Part shown: positions 8,896 through 17,096 of the stretch, one piece after another | Layout of the letters: each line of letters begins with the position of its first letter | Position numbering within the stretch: the first letter of the stretch is position 1 | From: Candidatus Aminicenantota bacterium | Lineage (GTDB): Bacteria > Acidobacteriota > Aminicenantia > UBA2199 | Assembly: GCA_026393835.1 (NCBI GenBank) | Contig: JAPKZK010000145.1 | Span: forward strand, 38,188-102,187 | Direction: 5' to 3' | Length of the DNA: 64,000 nt | Notes under the pieces: generated by a model | The model's database searches: none | Seen by the model: the letters and a program-made list of their open reading frames with translations, nothing else | What the model was told of the DNA's origin: nothing | Translations under genes and position numbers: made by a program

Positions 8896-9125
8896 CCTGG
8901 TTTCAGAGATATTCTCCTCAATTCCCCGGCGTCTACTGGAGTAGGGAACAGACAACCCCGATCCTCACTGCTGGGGTTCCCGGCGTTGAAAAAGTATCCG
9001 GGCAATACGGCGGATTTTGCCGTATGCGACCATCCGTTCCATAATGATATGGTTGTTCGGGGATTTTCCAGGGTGATTTCACCGACGCCGGCTTTCCGGT
9101 CCAACGGCAACTTATAAAAATTCAT
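8823..9125 (-). pseudogene. Short ORF with conserved LPLDRK-x-GVG core, probable relict (module copy 1)
   Basis: Starts MNFYKLPLDRKAGVGEITLE at ATG 9123-9125 after a GGGGG stretch. The core LPLDRK-x-GVG-x-I-x-x-EN recurs in the 44-residue ORF at 25500-25634 (LPLDRKLGVGHIAIEN). This copy reads on through the 3' end of the cold shock gene on the opposite strand, so its true C-terminus is probably lost; only about 9030-9125 looks meaningful. A perfect inverted repeat ATACGGC/GCCGTAT lies at 9005-9025. In both places the ORF sits next to a 21-bp inverted repeat array. I do not recognise the family. Confidence 0.35.
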
Positions 9126-9188
9126 GCTTTCCCCCTCTCTATCCATCGGGATTCCTTAGTCTACCGTGGATTTATCGAAAAGTCAATT

Positions 9189-9493
9189 GGAAATATGAGT
9201 TTATAAATAGGAAATACTCTTTCATAACCTGGAATTATAACTTTATTTAATGGAAATACGATTTCATCAATAGGAATCATAATTTTATCTAATGGAAATA
9301 TGATTTTTAATATTGGAATTGCCATTCTATCATATAGAAATACAATTTTAACAAGCGATTGATCGGCATTTCCATATGATAAAATCATATTTCCTATTGA
9401 TGAAATTGTAATTCCAGATTATAAAATCGTTTTTCCGCTTGATAAAATCATGTTTCCTATTTTTGGAATAATATTTTCATAAGATAAAGGAAC
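9189..9493. repeat. 21-bp repeat array in two opposed arms (array 1)
   Basis: Left arm: eight units beginning GGAAAT or GGAATT at 9189, 9210, 9231, 9252, 9273, 9294, 9315 and (as AGAAAT) 9336, with no length change. Right arm: six units of the reverse complement, with ATTTCC-type boxes at 9368, 9389, 9410, 9431, 9452 and 9473. The arms mirror each other in register about 9354/9355. The left-arm consensus is close to GGAAATATGATTTTATCAAT plus A. 21 bp is two helical turns, so the GGAAAT boxes lie on one face of the DNA. No spacers are present, so it is not a CRISPR. Confidence 0.85.
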
Positions 9494-9769
9494 AAAATCA
9501 ACTTTCCTGGTCCTATTTTCTTTGTTCCAGGTGCTATTTCCTTCAAAATTAACGCCATTTTTCTACCATTGGCCATTGTTATCCGGGCATCCTGACGCCC
9601 CGGTAAGGAATCGTAATGTAATAAGTGCACATAAACGAGCGAACACAGGGGGTTCGCCCATACGGAATGCATCTTTTTCCGCTCTTCCATCTTTTTCCCG
9701 TATATGGTATGATTGAACCTTGAAACGGGGTTCATCCGATCTTTATGAAAATATTGGCCCCCGTTTATT
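9494..9769 (-). other. Stretch between array 1 and the palindromes, with a possible degenerate ORF
   Basis: No recognised gene. One minus-strand frame stays open from 9789 to 9457 and contains NPLCSLVYVHLLHYDSLPG and QDARITMANGRKMALILKE, which look protein-like but match no family I know. It runs into the repeat array, so it is probably a gene remnant. Confidence 0.25.
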
Positions 9770-9839
9770 GTAGGGGCTTGATTTATCAAACCCTACCCCA
9801 GGGGATTCATCTGCGGGTTTGATGAATCAAACCCCTGCG
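9770..9839. repeat. Two palindromes of the GGGTTTGAT..ATCAAACCC type (module copy 1)
   Basis: The first (9770-9796) is GTAGGGGCTTGAT TT ATCAAACCCTAC. The second contains a perfect 9-bp inverted repeat GGGTTTGAT/ATCAAACCC (9815-9823 and 9826-9834). The same pair of elements follows array 2 at 26161-26228. Confidence 0.75.
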
Positions 9840-9881
9840 CCTTTTGCATGTAATTTGTAATTTTTGAAAAGAGGAGATCGT

Positions 9882-11827
9882 ATGGCCGATGATATGGAGA
9901 TTACAAGGCAGATCGAGAAACAAATTCGGGAAAAATTGAACTTTTCCCTGGATAATATGGGGCAGGTGGATGGGTTAAACCTGTATTCTAATGGAATAAT
10001 CAAATCACTAACCTCATCCCCCTGAGTTCCTTGACAAAGTTGATTATTCTTAACTTAAGTGGTAATCAAATCACGGACCTCACGCCGCTGAGGGAATTGA
10101 AACATTTAAAAAGATTGAATGTAAGAAAAAATAACATCCAACGGCTTCCTCCCGGTATCACCTCCTGGTGGCCCGGCATGGAAATGAAGTGGGAAGATAT
10201 TTATGTTAGTAGTGGTTTTAATATCTACGGCAATCCCCTGATGTATCCTCCCGTAGAGATTGTTAAAAAGGGGAAAGCCACCATCGAAAACTATTTCGCC
10301 GAAATCCAGCAGGCTTCCGTGCTTTTCCTGGAATCCAAACTCCTCCTGGTCGGCTCCGGAGATGTGGGCAAAACCACCCTCATGAATAAACTCAAAGACA
10401 AGGATTTCCTAGTGGTGGAGGGTAAACAAGGCACCACCCGCGGCATCGATATCCAACCCTGGCAACTCTCCTGCCCCTTTTCCGAAGGGCAGGCCCGTGA
10501 TGTCAAAATACATTTCTGGGATTTCGGCGGCCAGGATATTCTCCACGTCACCCACCAATTCTTCCTCACCAAACGCTCCCTATACCTATTCGTCTGGGAC
10601 CCACGCAAAGAAGAAGAAACCCGCAGCTTCGACTATTGGCTCAATGCCGTCAAACTCTTCGGCGCCGGCAGCCCCCTCATCATGGTCATGAACAAGGCGG
10701 ACCAGCGTATTAAACACATTGATGAAGCCTCGTTTCAAGATAAATTCCCCAATATCGCCCGATTCCACCAAATAAGCTGCGTCACCGGCCAGCATATTCC
10801 CGAACTTACACAAACCATCCGCCGCACCCTCTGCGGTATGCCGCACCTGCTGGACAAGCTCCCCAAGCGGTGGATGGATATTCGCGATGAACTGAAAGCC
10901 AGGAAAGATGATTACATAACTCAGGAAGACTATTTCGCCGTATGCCGCTCCCATGACATGGATAGGGAAAAGGCCCTGTTTCTCAGCGATTACCTCCACG
11001 ACCTGGGCATCATCCTCCACTTTCACCAGGACCCGGTATTGGCCGGGACCGTCATATTGAAACCCGAATGGGCCACGGGCGCGGTCTATGCCCTGATCGA
11101 TTCCCTGGAAATCCAACAAAATAAAGGCCGCTTTAGCCGCTCCAACCTGGACAACTATTGGAACGCCCCAAAATTCCCGGCGGAAAAGTACCCGCAACTC
11201 CTTCGGTTGATGGAGAAATTTGAGTTATGTTTCCAAATCGTGGATTCGGATAATTATATCCTACCGGAACTCCTGCCCCCCGAAGAACCGGGAAAACTAT
11301 TCGATAATCTTGTCACCATTACATCGCAGCTCCAGGGCATTAATAAAACCCTGCAAACCGATGAAAACAGTCGCAATACGGTTGTCTCTCTCCTGCTGCG
11401 AACCCGCGGCTTTCACACCTTAGATCAAACCCTGTGGGGTCTTTCCGCAACCGGGGAAAGAATCGGGGAACTGGACATCAAAATCGAAGACACAACGGGC
11501 CGGGCCGTTTCCATTATCGAAGCCTTGAACCTCGATAAATATGATACCTCCAAAATCGACAGCCATGTCAGGAAATTATTCCACAATTATGATTGCAGTG
11601 GTTTAAAAGAGAATTATATCCTGGTGTATGCTTCGGCAAAGAATTTTGCCGACTTATGCCGAAAGTACCGGGGACACCCTCCGCAGATCGATTATAATCC
11701 CTATCCATTATTAAAAGATGGAGTCGAAGTGGTCTCTACGGGGTTGAATAAGGTCGCGGCGTTTCGTGCGCGGCATCGATGTAATGATGGTGAAACCATC
11801 CTTTATCACCTCCTGGTGGAGATGTAA
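9882..11827 (+). pseudogene. Leucine-rich repeat Roc-COR GTPase (Roco protein), frameshifted in the LRR region
   Basis: The 5' part (ATG 9882, GAGGAGA upstream) encodes MADDMEITRQIEKQIREKLN and the start of an LRR, then hits TGA at 10023. The rest continues in another frame as NQITNLIPLSSLTKL, then LNLSGNQITDLTPL. Removing eight bases (9992-9999) restores one frame and the normal 22-residue LRR spacing. The long 3' part holds the Roc GTPase (P loop GSGDVGKTT, G3 DFGGQ, G4 NKAD), then a COR-type dimerisation region to residue ~400 of that part and a C-terminal extension. Roco proteins are nucleotide-switched signalling GTPases. The downstream part could only be made by re-initiation at TTG 10031 or by frameshifting, so I call it disrupted. 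Confidence 0.8.
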
Positions 11828-11940
11828 AAAGATAAAATGATGAATGATGAAGAAAAGAAGATTCAAGGGGCAGGAATTCCTGATTAATCCTACGTAAATT
11901 ACGATTTTTTTAGATTAATAATTTTTATTTCTTTTTTTTT

Positions 11941-12279
11941 TTACAATTCAAAATGAGGGTCCCGTGTATATATCTCATTGCATTTTGCTTCTATTAAAGC
12001 GCTTAAGATTAAAGCATCAAGTCCTGGGATACCTGTACCATGAGAAATGTGAGATGCTTTTTTGGCAATTTTCGGGTCAATTGAAACAATTTCCACTGAT
12101 TTTTCAATATCATCGATTATTGAGGTCCAGTTACTCAATTCACCCTTTAGCAACTTTTTCAGTAATTCGTACATAACGATGGAACAGGTTATGATCTCTT
12201 CTTTGTCCCATATTTCCACTGCCGTGGGATGCAATTCTTCAAGGGCAAAGAAGAAACCGGTATCAACCCCTATCGGCAT
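11941..12279 (-). CDS. vapC: VapC-type PIN domain ribonuclease toxin
   Basis: 112 residues from ATG 12277-12279, starting MPIGVDTGFFFALEE. PIN family acidic residues are visible: Asp6 in VDTGFF, Glu in YELLKK (about 39), Asp in GIPGLDALI (about 90) and Asp in TRDPHF at the C-terminus. The metal-dependent RNase toxin is normally silenced by the antitoxin encoded just upstream, with which it overlaps by 17 nt. A longer start at 12330 would lie deep in the antitoxin gene. Confidence 0.85.
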   Translation of the reverse strand: MPIGVDTGFFFALEELHPTAVEIWDKEEIITCSIVMYELLKKLLKGELSNWTSIIDDIEKSVEIVSIDPKIAKKASHISHGTGIPGLDALILSALIEAKCNEIYTRDPHFEL

Positions 12280-12511
12280 CGGCAATTGTCCTTTCCTGGT
12301 GAATATCCATCCAGGCTTGTTCCCCGCCAAAAGGTTTTTTTTCCGTAAGTAGTTTTAAAACCCTTTTCCGAGCCTCTTTTTGTTTTTTTATCTCAAGATA
12401 ACTTTCAACAGCTTCTCTTATTATACGTGATACGGGTAGGTTAAAAGCTTTTGCCCTGGCTTTTACATTTTCCAGGGCATCCTGGTTTAAATAAAAACTG
12501 ACTGCCGGCAT
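12263..12511 (-). CDS. vapB: VapB-type ribbon-helix-helix antitoxin
   Basis: 82 residues starting MPAVSFYLNQDALENVKARA. The N-terminal 45 residues fit a ribbon-helix-helix DNA-binding fold (beta strand VSFYL, then two helices, with SRIIREAVESYLE in the second). The C-terminal tail (about 50-82) would bind the toxin. GGAGG precedes the ATG. The overlap with vapC and the shared promoter at 12532-12560 fit an autoregulated toxin-antitoxin operon. Confidence 0.82.
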   Translation of the reverse strand: MPAVSFYLNQDALENVKARAKAFNLPVSRIIREAVESYLEIKKQKEARKRVLKLLTEKKPFGGEQAWMDIHQERTIADADRG

Positions 12512-12531
12512 TTGATTTTACCTCCGCTAAT

Positions 12532-12560
12532 ATAATGCCATAAAATGGGTGAATATGCAA
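12532..12560 (-). promoter_or_regulatory. Candidate promoter of the vapBC operon
   Basis: On the minus strand TTGCAT (12555-12560), 17-nt spacer, CATTAT (12532-12537). The -35 box lies in the short inverted sequence GCAACCGATGGGTTGC (12557-12572), a plausible operator. Confidence 0.5.
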
Positions 12561-12616
12561 CCGATGGGTTGCCTGGATTTTGAAAAATGAGACCATATGG
12601 CCAGTAAAAACAGGGG

Positions 12617-12703
12617 GCCACGGATTACACCGATTCATACAGATTGTTTTATTCTTGTTTTATGCATCCTTGTCCGTGAGCGTCCGTGTTCGTCCGCGGC
12701 CCC
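12617..12703. repeat. Dispersed intergenic repeats (CACGGATTACACCGATT and GTCCGTGTTCGTCCG types)
   Basis: The stretch carries a CACGGATTACACCGATT unit and a GTCCGTGAGCGTCCGTG-TTCGTCCGCGG unit, both members of families found at several other gene boundaries here. Confidence 0.55.
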
Positions 12704-12752
12704 CCTTATATACTAAAAATCGTTACCTGTAAAATTTTTTTACCGGACCCCC

Positions 12753-12781
12753 TTGCAATTTCCCGGCGGTCAAGGTAAAAT
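12753..12781 (+). promoter_or_regulatory. Promoter of the 2-oxoacid oxidoreductase operon
   Basis: TTGCAA (12753-12758), 17-nt spacer, TAAAAT (12776-12781). Predicted start is near 12788; AAGGAGG at 12795-12801 is the ribosome-binding site of the first gene. Confidence 0.55.
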
Positions 12782-12806
12782 AGTATCTAAATCCAAGGAG
12801 GACCAA

Positions 12807-13031
12807 ATGCCTGCAAAAGGATACGTCGAAATTTCCATGGAAGGCTGCAAAGGGTGTGGCTTATGCGTTGTCCATTGCCCATCCAAATGCCTTGAATTAA
12901 ACACTTTAGATACCAATAGTTACGGCTTGCATTACGCTTACCTGGCCAACGAAGAAACCTGTATCGCTTGCGTGAACTGCGCGATCATGTGCCCGGATGC
13001 AGCTATAACCGCGTACAAGAAAGTGGGTTAA
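12807..13031 (+). CDS. 2-oxoacid:ferredoxin oxidoreductase, ferredoxin-like delta subunit
   Basis: 74 residues starting MPAKGYVEISMEGCKGCGLC. Two [4Fe-4S] motifs are visible: CKGCGLCVVHCP (about 14-25) and CIACVNCAIMCP (about 51-62). It carries electrons from the TPP-containing core to free ferredoxin. The ATG at 12807 follows AAGGAGG by 5 nt. First gene of a four-gene operon in the order delta-alpha-beta-gamma, with 3-nt spacing to the next gene. Confidence 0.92.
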   Translation: MPAKGYVEISMEGCKGCGLCVVHCPSKCLELNTLDTNSYGLHYAYLANEETCIACVNCAIMCPDAAITAYKKVG

Positions 13032-13034
13032 AAA

Positions 13035-14105
13035 ATGGAGGAAAAATTGGGTGAAATAAAATTTATGAAAGGTAATGAGGCGCTGGCTGAAGCCGCAATT
13101 CGCGCCGGACTACAGGGCTATTTCGGTTACCCCATCACCCCCCAATCCGAGGTGGTGGAATACCTGGCCATGGAGGAACCCAAACATGACTATGTTTTAA
13201 TCCAGGCCGAAAGCGAAGTAGCGGCCGTCAACATGGTCTACGGCGCGGCGGCGGCGGGCGCGCGCGTGATGACCACAACTTCTTCCCCAGGGTTTTCCCT
13301 GATGCAAGAAGGAGTTTCTTACATTGCCTGCGCGGAACTACCCTGCGTGTTTGCCAACATCGTCAGGGGCGGCCCGGGCCTGGGTACGATTCAAGCCAGC
13401 CAGGGCGACTATTTCCAGGCCGTCAAAGGCGGCGGCCACGGCGACTACCATCTAATCGTCCTGGCCCCTAATTCCGTCCAGGAAATGGTGGACCACCTGG
13501 TCCTGGCTTTCGAACTGGCGGATAAATACAGGACCCCTACCATGCTCCTATCAGACGGCTCCATCGGCCAGATGATGGAAAAAGTGGTGCTGCCGGAAGC
13601 GAAACCTTATAAACCCGATAAACCATGGGCCACTACCGGGAAAACCCCCGATAGACCGCGGAATATTATCACTTCCCTTTACATCCAGTCGGAAGTTATG
13701 GAAAAAAAGAACCAGACACTCCAGGCAAAATACCAACAAATCCTGGATAACGAAGTCCGTTTCGAAAAATACCGGGTGGACGATGCGGAAATCATTATTT
13801 CCGCTTTCGGCCTGACGTCGCGAATATGCAAAAAAGTGGTGGACCTGGCCCGTGAAGAAGGAATCAAAATGGGACTGTTCCGGCCCATTACCGTGTGGCC
13901 GTTTCCCACAGACCAGCTTGCCCAATTGGCGGCGCAGGACCGCGTCAAATTCTTCTTATCCGTTGAAATGAACGCCGGCCAGATGGTTGAGGATATCCGG
14001 TTGTCGGTCAACGGGAAAAAACCGGTGTATTTCTACGGTCGCCAGGGCGGTATCGTGCCTACCCCGGAAGAAATATTAAATGCCGCTAAAGGGCATTTAA
14101 AATAG
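13035..14105 (+). CDS. vorB: 2-oxoacid:ferredoxin oxidoreductase alpha subunit (VorB/KorA type)
   Basis: 356 residues. The pyrimidine-binding region contains GYFGYPITPQSEVVEYLA (about 29-46), then AESEVAAVNMVYGAA and TTTSSPGFSLMQEG (about 77-95), which are highly conserved in the subunit annotated VorB. The C-terminal transketolase-like domain follows. The complex oxidatively decarboxylates a branched-chain 2-oxoacid or 2-oxoglutarate to an acyl-CoA while reducing ferredoxin, in anaerobic cytoplasm. Substrate choice cannot be fixed from sequence. Confidence 0.88.
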   Translation: MEEKLGEIKFMKGNEALAEAAIRAGLQGYFGYPITPQSEVVEYLAMEEPKHDYVLIQAESEVAAVNMVYGAAAAGARVMTTTSSPGFSLMQEGVSYIACAELPCVFANIVRGGPGLGTIQASQGDYFQAVKGGGHGDYHLIVLAPNSVQEMVDHLVLAFELADKYRTPTMLLSDGSIGQMMEKVVLPEAKPYKPDKPWATTGKTPDRPRNIITSLYIQSEVMEKKNQTLQAKYQQILDNEVRFEKYRVDDAEIIISAFGLTSRICKKVVDLAREEGIKMGLFRPITVWPFPTDQLAQLAAQDRVKFFLSVEMNAGQMVEDIRLSVNGKKPVYFYGRQGGIVPTPEEILNAAKGHLK

Positions 14106-14123
14106 GAAATTGAGGTGAATATC

Positions 14124-14891
14124 ATGAAAGAAGGATATGAAGTCGTATATAAACGGCCGAAAACTCTCCTGGACAAGCGCATGCACTACTGCCCCGGTTG
14201 CTTCCACGCCACCATCCATAAACTGTTGATGGAAGTCATCCAGGAGATGGGCATCCAGGAAAAAACCGTGGGCGTTTGCCCGGTGGGGTGTTCGGTGTTT
14301 GCTTATGATTATATGGATGTCGATATGCAGGAAGCAGCGCACGGACGCGCCGCGGCCGTGGCCACCGCCATCAAACGCATGCTGCCGGACCGATACGTGT
14401 TCTCCTACCAGGGAGACGGCGACCTGGCGGCTATCGGCACGGCGGAAACCATACATGCCTGTAATCGGGGCGAAAAGTTTACTTTTATTTTTATCAATAA
14501 CGGCATCTACGGTATGACCGGCGGTCAAATGGCCCCCACTACCCTGGAAGGCCAGAAAACCACTACCTCCCCTTACGGCAGAGACGCCAAAAAACTTGGT
14601 TTGCCGTTAAAAATGGCTGAAATGGTTTCTCAACTGGCGGGCGTAGCGTACGCCGAACGGGTGAGCTGCAACACGCCGGCCAATACCAGGAAAGCCAAAA
14701 GGGCGCTCAGGAAAGCGCTTGAAATCCAGGGGAAAGGCCTCGGGACGACCTTTATCGAAGTGGCATCCAATTGCCCCTCCGGCTGGAAATGCACCCCGGT
14801 GGAGTCCCTGGACTGGTTGAAAGATAAGGTTTATCCTTATTTCCCGCTGGCCGTATTCAAAGAACCCCCGGCCGCGAAAGTGGAGGTATAA
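14124..14891 (+). CDS. 2-oxoacid:ferredoxin oxidoreductase beta subunit (TPP-binding)
   Basis: 255 residues starting MKEGYEVVYKRPKTLLDKRM. CPGCFHATIHKLL (about 25-37) is the cysteine motif near the N-terminus. The thiamine pyrophosphate and Mg site is GDGDLAAIGTAETIHACNRG with the downstream INNGIYGMTGGQ (about 97-137). The ATG at 14124 is preferred over GTG 14115 because GAGGTGA sits just upstream. It forms the catalytic centre with the alpha subunit. Confidence 0.9.
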   Translation: MKEGYEVVYKRPKTLLDKRMHYCPGCFHATIHKLLMEVIQEMGIQEKTVGVCPVGCSVFAYDYMDVDMQEAAHGRAAAVATAIKRMLPDRYVFSYQGDGDLAAIGTAETIHACNRGEKFTFIFINNGIYGMTGGQMAPTTLEGQKTTTSPYGRDAKKLGLPLKMAEMVSQLAGVAYAERVSCNTPANTRKAKRALRKALEIQGKGLGTTFIEVASNCPSGWKCTPVESLDWLKDKVYPYFPLAVFKEPPAAKVEV

Positions 14892-14895
14892 GATT

Positions 14896-15435
14896 ATGTT
14901 AGTCGAAATGATTTTTTCCGGTTTTGGCGGCCAGGGTGTGCTCTCCATGGGCAAACTGCTGGCTTACGCCGCGATGAAAGAGGGAAAAGAAGTGAGCTGG
15001 ATGCCCTCTTACGGTCCTGAAATGAGGGGCGGTACGGCCAACTGTATTGTCAATATCAGCGATGAACCGATTTCTTCTCCCGTGGTCACGGCTTATGACG
15101 TGGTGGTGGCGCTGAACCTGCCGTCGCTGCGTAAATTCGAATCCCGCGTTAAGAAAGGCGGCATCTTGATCTGGGAAAGTAGTACGATTAAGCAGCCCCC
15201 GACCCGCGACGATATTAAAATTTATGCCATCCCGGCGGTGGATATTGCCAGTAACGACTTGAAAAACGTGAAAGTCATGAATATGTTGATATTGGGTGCG
15301 CTGGTTAAATCGATGGCGGTTGTCAAAACCGAATCGTTATTGCTGGCTTTAAAAGAAACTCTCCCAGCCCGTCATCACAATTTGATCCCACTCAATCAAC
15401 AGGCCATTGAAATGGGCATGGCCCAGGTAAAATAA
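14896..15435 (+). CDS. 2-oxoacid:ferredoxin oxidoreductase gamma subunit
   Basis: 179 residues, beginning MLVEMIFSGFGGQGVLSMGK. The FGGQGV glycine-rich start and the SYGPEMRGGTANCIV segment (about 37-51) are family hallmarks of the CoA-binding subunit. It follows the beta gene by 4 nt with AGGT upstream and ends the operon; a strong terminator is at 15460-15496. Confidence 0.9.
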   Translation: MLVEMIFSGFGGQGVLSMGKLLAYAAMKEGKEVSWMPSYGPEMRGGTANCIVNISDEPISSPVVTAYDVVVALNLPSLRKFESRVKKGGILIWESSTIKQPPTRDDIKIYAIPAVDIASNDLKNVKVMNMLILGALVKSMAVVKTESLLLALKETLPARHHNLIPLNQQAIEMGMAQVK

Positions 15436-15459
15436 TAGTTTAATAAACAAATAAGAGAG

Positions 15460-15496
15460 GGCCCCCAAAAGGCATGACGCCTTTTGGGGGCCGATT
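15460..15496. terminator. Strong hairpin terminator between convergent genes
   Basis: A perfect 14-bp stem GGCCCCCAAAAGGC/GCCTTTTGGGGGCC (15460-15473 and 15479-15492) with loop ATGAC, followed by GATTTT. It lies between the oxidoreductase operon and the converging tonB-like gene, and can serve either strand. Confidence 0.8.
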
Positions 15497-15519
15497 TTCA
15501 TGCGCATGAGGGCCGAGGG

Positions 15520-16275
15520 CTACTTATTTAATGTGAAATGAATAGCAACGGTAAAGGTAACGGCTTTGGGGACGCCGTTGAAGATGTAGGGCTCATATAT
15601 CCACTGTTTAATCGCCTGGACAGCCGCGCCCCTCAGCAATATGGGACCATCAACCACCTGGGCCCTGATAACCCTGCCGTAAATATCCGTCGCCGCCTCA
15701 ATCCTGACGATTCCCTGGATATGCGCCTTAAGCGCCGTCGGCGGGTACTGCGGGGCCACCTGCTTGATCAATTTCGGCATTTGGAGCTCGCTGCGAAGTT
15801 GTATGGCCGGGGAATTGGGGTTTGCTTCCTTTTCAAAGAGCGGGGAAGATACTCCCCAAATCGGCGCTCCAATTACACCGTTTGGGTCGCCTTGCTCATC
15901 TCCGGAACCGGACAGATCAATGGATTCCGGCTGGATATCCACGGGAATTTCGGTTGGGATCACAAATGCTTTGAGGTCCAATTTTTGCGGGGCAGGTTTC
16001 TCGGTTTTCTTTTCCGATTTATTCTTGTTCCCGCTGCCGCCGCTTCTTCCCCTGGGCGGAGCAGGGGGCTGGGGCGGCATGGTCGCCACCATCCACGCCT
16101 TTATAACTTTCACCTCCGGCATATGACTGCCGGTGGTCATTAACGGCGCCGCAATCACCGCCGCCAACAGGATGAAGTGGAACAATAAGGATGTGGGGAA
16201 AAATAACCACTTTAAAGCGGCCCTTGATTGCCCGGAACCCGGACTGACGAACGAAGCGAAAATTATGTTACCCAT
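15520..16275 (-). CDS. Energy transducer TonB family protein
   Basis: 251 residues. One membrane segment (about 24-45, WLFFPTSLLFHFILLAAVI) is followed by a proline- and charge-rich periplasmic linker (PPQPPAPPRGRSGGSG, then KNKSEKKTEKPAP). The C-terminal TonB domain (about 165-250) has VAPQYPPTALKAHIQGIV, the usual YP-x-x-A-x-x-x-x-I-x-G-x-V signature. It couples proton-motive force to outer-membrane transport. AAGGAGG precedes the ATG. No exbB, exbD or TonB-dependent receptor is nearby. Confidence 0.87.
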   Translation of the reverse strand: MGNIIFASFVSPGSGQSRAALKWLFFPTSLLFHFILLAAVIAAPLMTTGSHMPEVKVIKAWMVATMPPQPPAPPRGRSGGSGNKNKSEKKTEKPAPQKLDLKAFVIPTEIPVDIQPESIDLSGSGDEQGDPNGVIGAPIWGVSSPLFEKEANPNSPAIQLRSELQMPKLIKQVAPQYPPTALKAHIQGIVRIEAATDIYGRVIRAQVVDGPILLRGAAVQAIKQWIYEPYIFNGVPKAVTFTVAIHFTLNK

Positions 16276-16435
16276 GTTTACCTCCTTACGTTTTCACGTT
16301 TTCACGTTTGTACGTATCCAGGATAGTATTTTTCAAATGGGAAAATGTCCGGGGGCATGTTTTAGGACATATACTTCAAATGAAACCAGTATTGGAAAAT
16401 GATTCAGGTCGCATGGGAACCACGGTATATAATTA

Positions 16436-16470
16436 TTAATTGTCAATTGTCAATTGTTAATTGTTAATGA
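16436..16470. repeat. Short tandem AATTGTC/AATTGTT intergenic repeat
   Basis: Four near-identical 7-nt steps (ATTAATTGTC, AATTGTC, AATTGTT, AATTGTT) lie between tonB and rsmD. It is a low-complexity element with no visible function. Confidence 0.5.
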
Positions 16471-16489
16471 GGCCGCGCTGCGCGCGACC

Positions 16490-17053
16490 TTAAGCCTCAT
16501 CCGGGGAATTGCAGAAAAAATCCAGGCTTTTCCTTCCCAGTTTCCGGGTCTTGTAGCAGTCGTAGTATTTACCTTCGAAATCTAAGATGGAGGGACGTTC
16601 CAGCACAATGATGCCGTCATCTTTCAAGATGTCTCTTTTATAAATCACTTTCAGTGGATTGGCGTAGTCCAGCAGTTCGTAAGGGGGGTCCAGGAAAATA
16701 ATATCGAATTTGAAACCTTCGTTTCCCAACTGGATGACGCTGCGGTTGTATTCGCCTTTGATAATCCGGTAATGATCCGGGGGGATGCCGATTTTATCCA
16801 GGTTATGCTTGAGCGCCTTCACCACTTCGCCCAATTGTTCGATAAAGACCACGTAATCGGCGCCCCGTGAAAGGGCTTCGATGCCGATATTACCGACGCC
16901 GGCGAACCCGTCCAGGAATATGGTTTCCCGGATATTTTCCTGCAAAACATCGAAAAAGGAGAGTTTGATTTTGGCCGTGGTGGGCCTGACATCCGGGTTC
17001 GTGACGGATTTTAACTTCCTACCTTTGTAAAGACCTGTAAATATTTTAAGCAT
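16490..17053 (-). CDS. rsmD: 16S rRNA (guanine(966)-N2)-methyltransferase RsmD
   Basis: 187 residues. The N-terminus MLKIFTGLYKGRKLKSV is typical of RsmD. The SAM-binding region has FLDGFAGVGNIGIEALSRGA (about 47-66), and the catalytic motif is DPPYE (about 121-125). It methylates G966 of 16S rRNA during 30S assembly. It is full length for the family and probably transcribed with the cyclic-nucleotide-binding gene 43 nt upstream. Confidence 0.92.
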   Translation of the reverse strand: MLKIFTGLYKGRKLKSVTNPDVRPTTAKIKLSFFDVLQENIRETIFLDGFAGVGNIGIEALSRGADYVVFIEQLGEVVKALKHNLDKIGIPPDHYRIIKGEYNRSVIQLGNEGFKFDIIFLDPPYELLDYANPLKVIYKRDILKDDGIIVLERPSILDFEGKYYDCYKTRKLGRKSLDFFCNSPDEA

Positions 17054-17096
17054 GCTGAAAGAATACTATTTTTTTCTCCTGCCGTCAAGATGGAAA

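Noticed and set aside
9161..9388. 75-codon minus-strand frame with a seven-residue peptide period (IFPLDK, IMIPIDE, IVFPLNK)
   Set aside because: The period is just the 21-bp DNA unit read in frame. The array inverts in the middle and array 2 does not encode the same peptide, so coding is unlikely.
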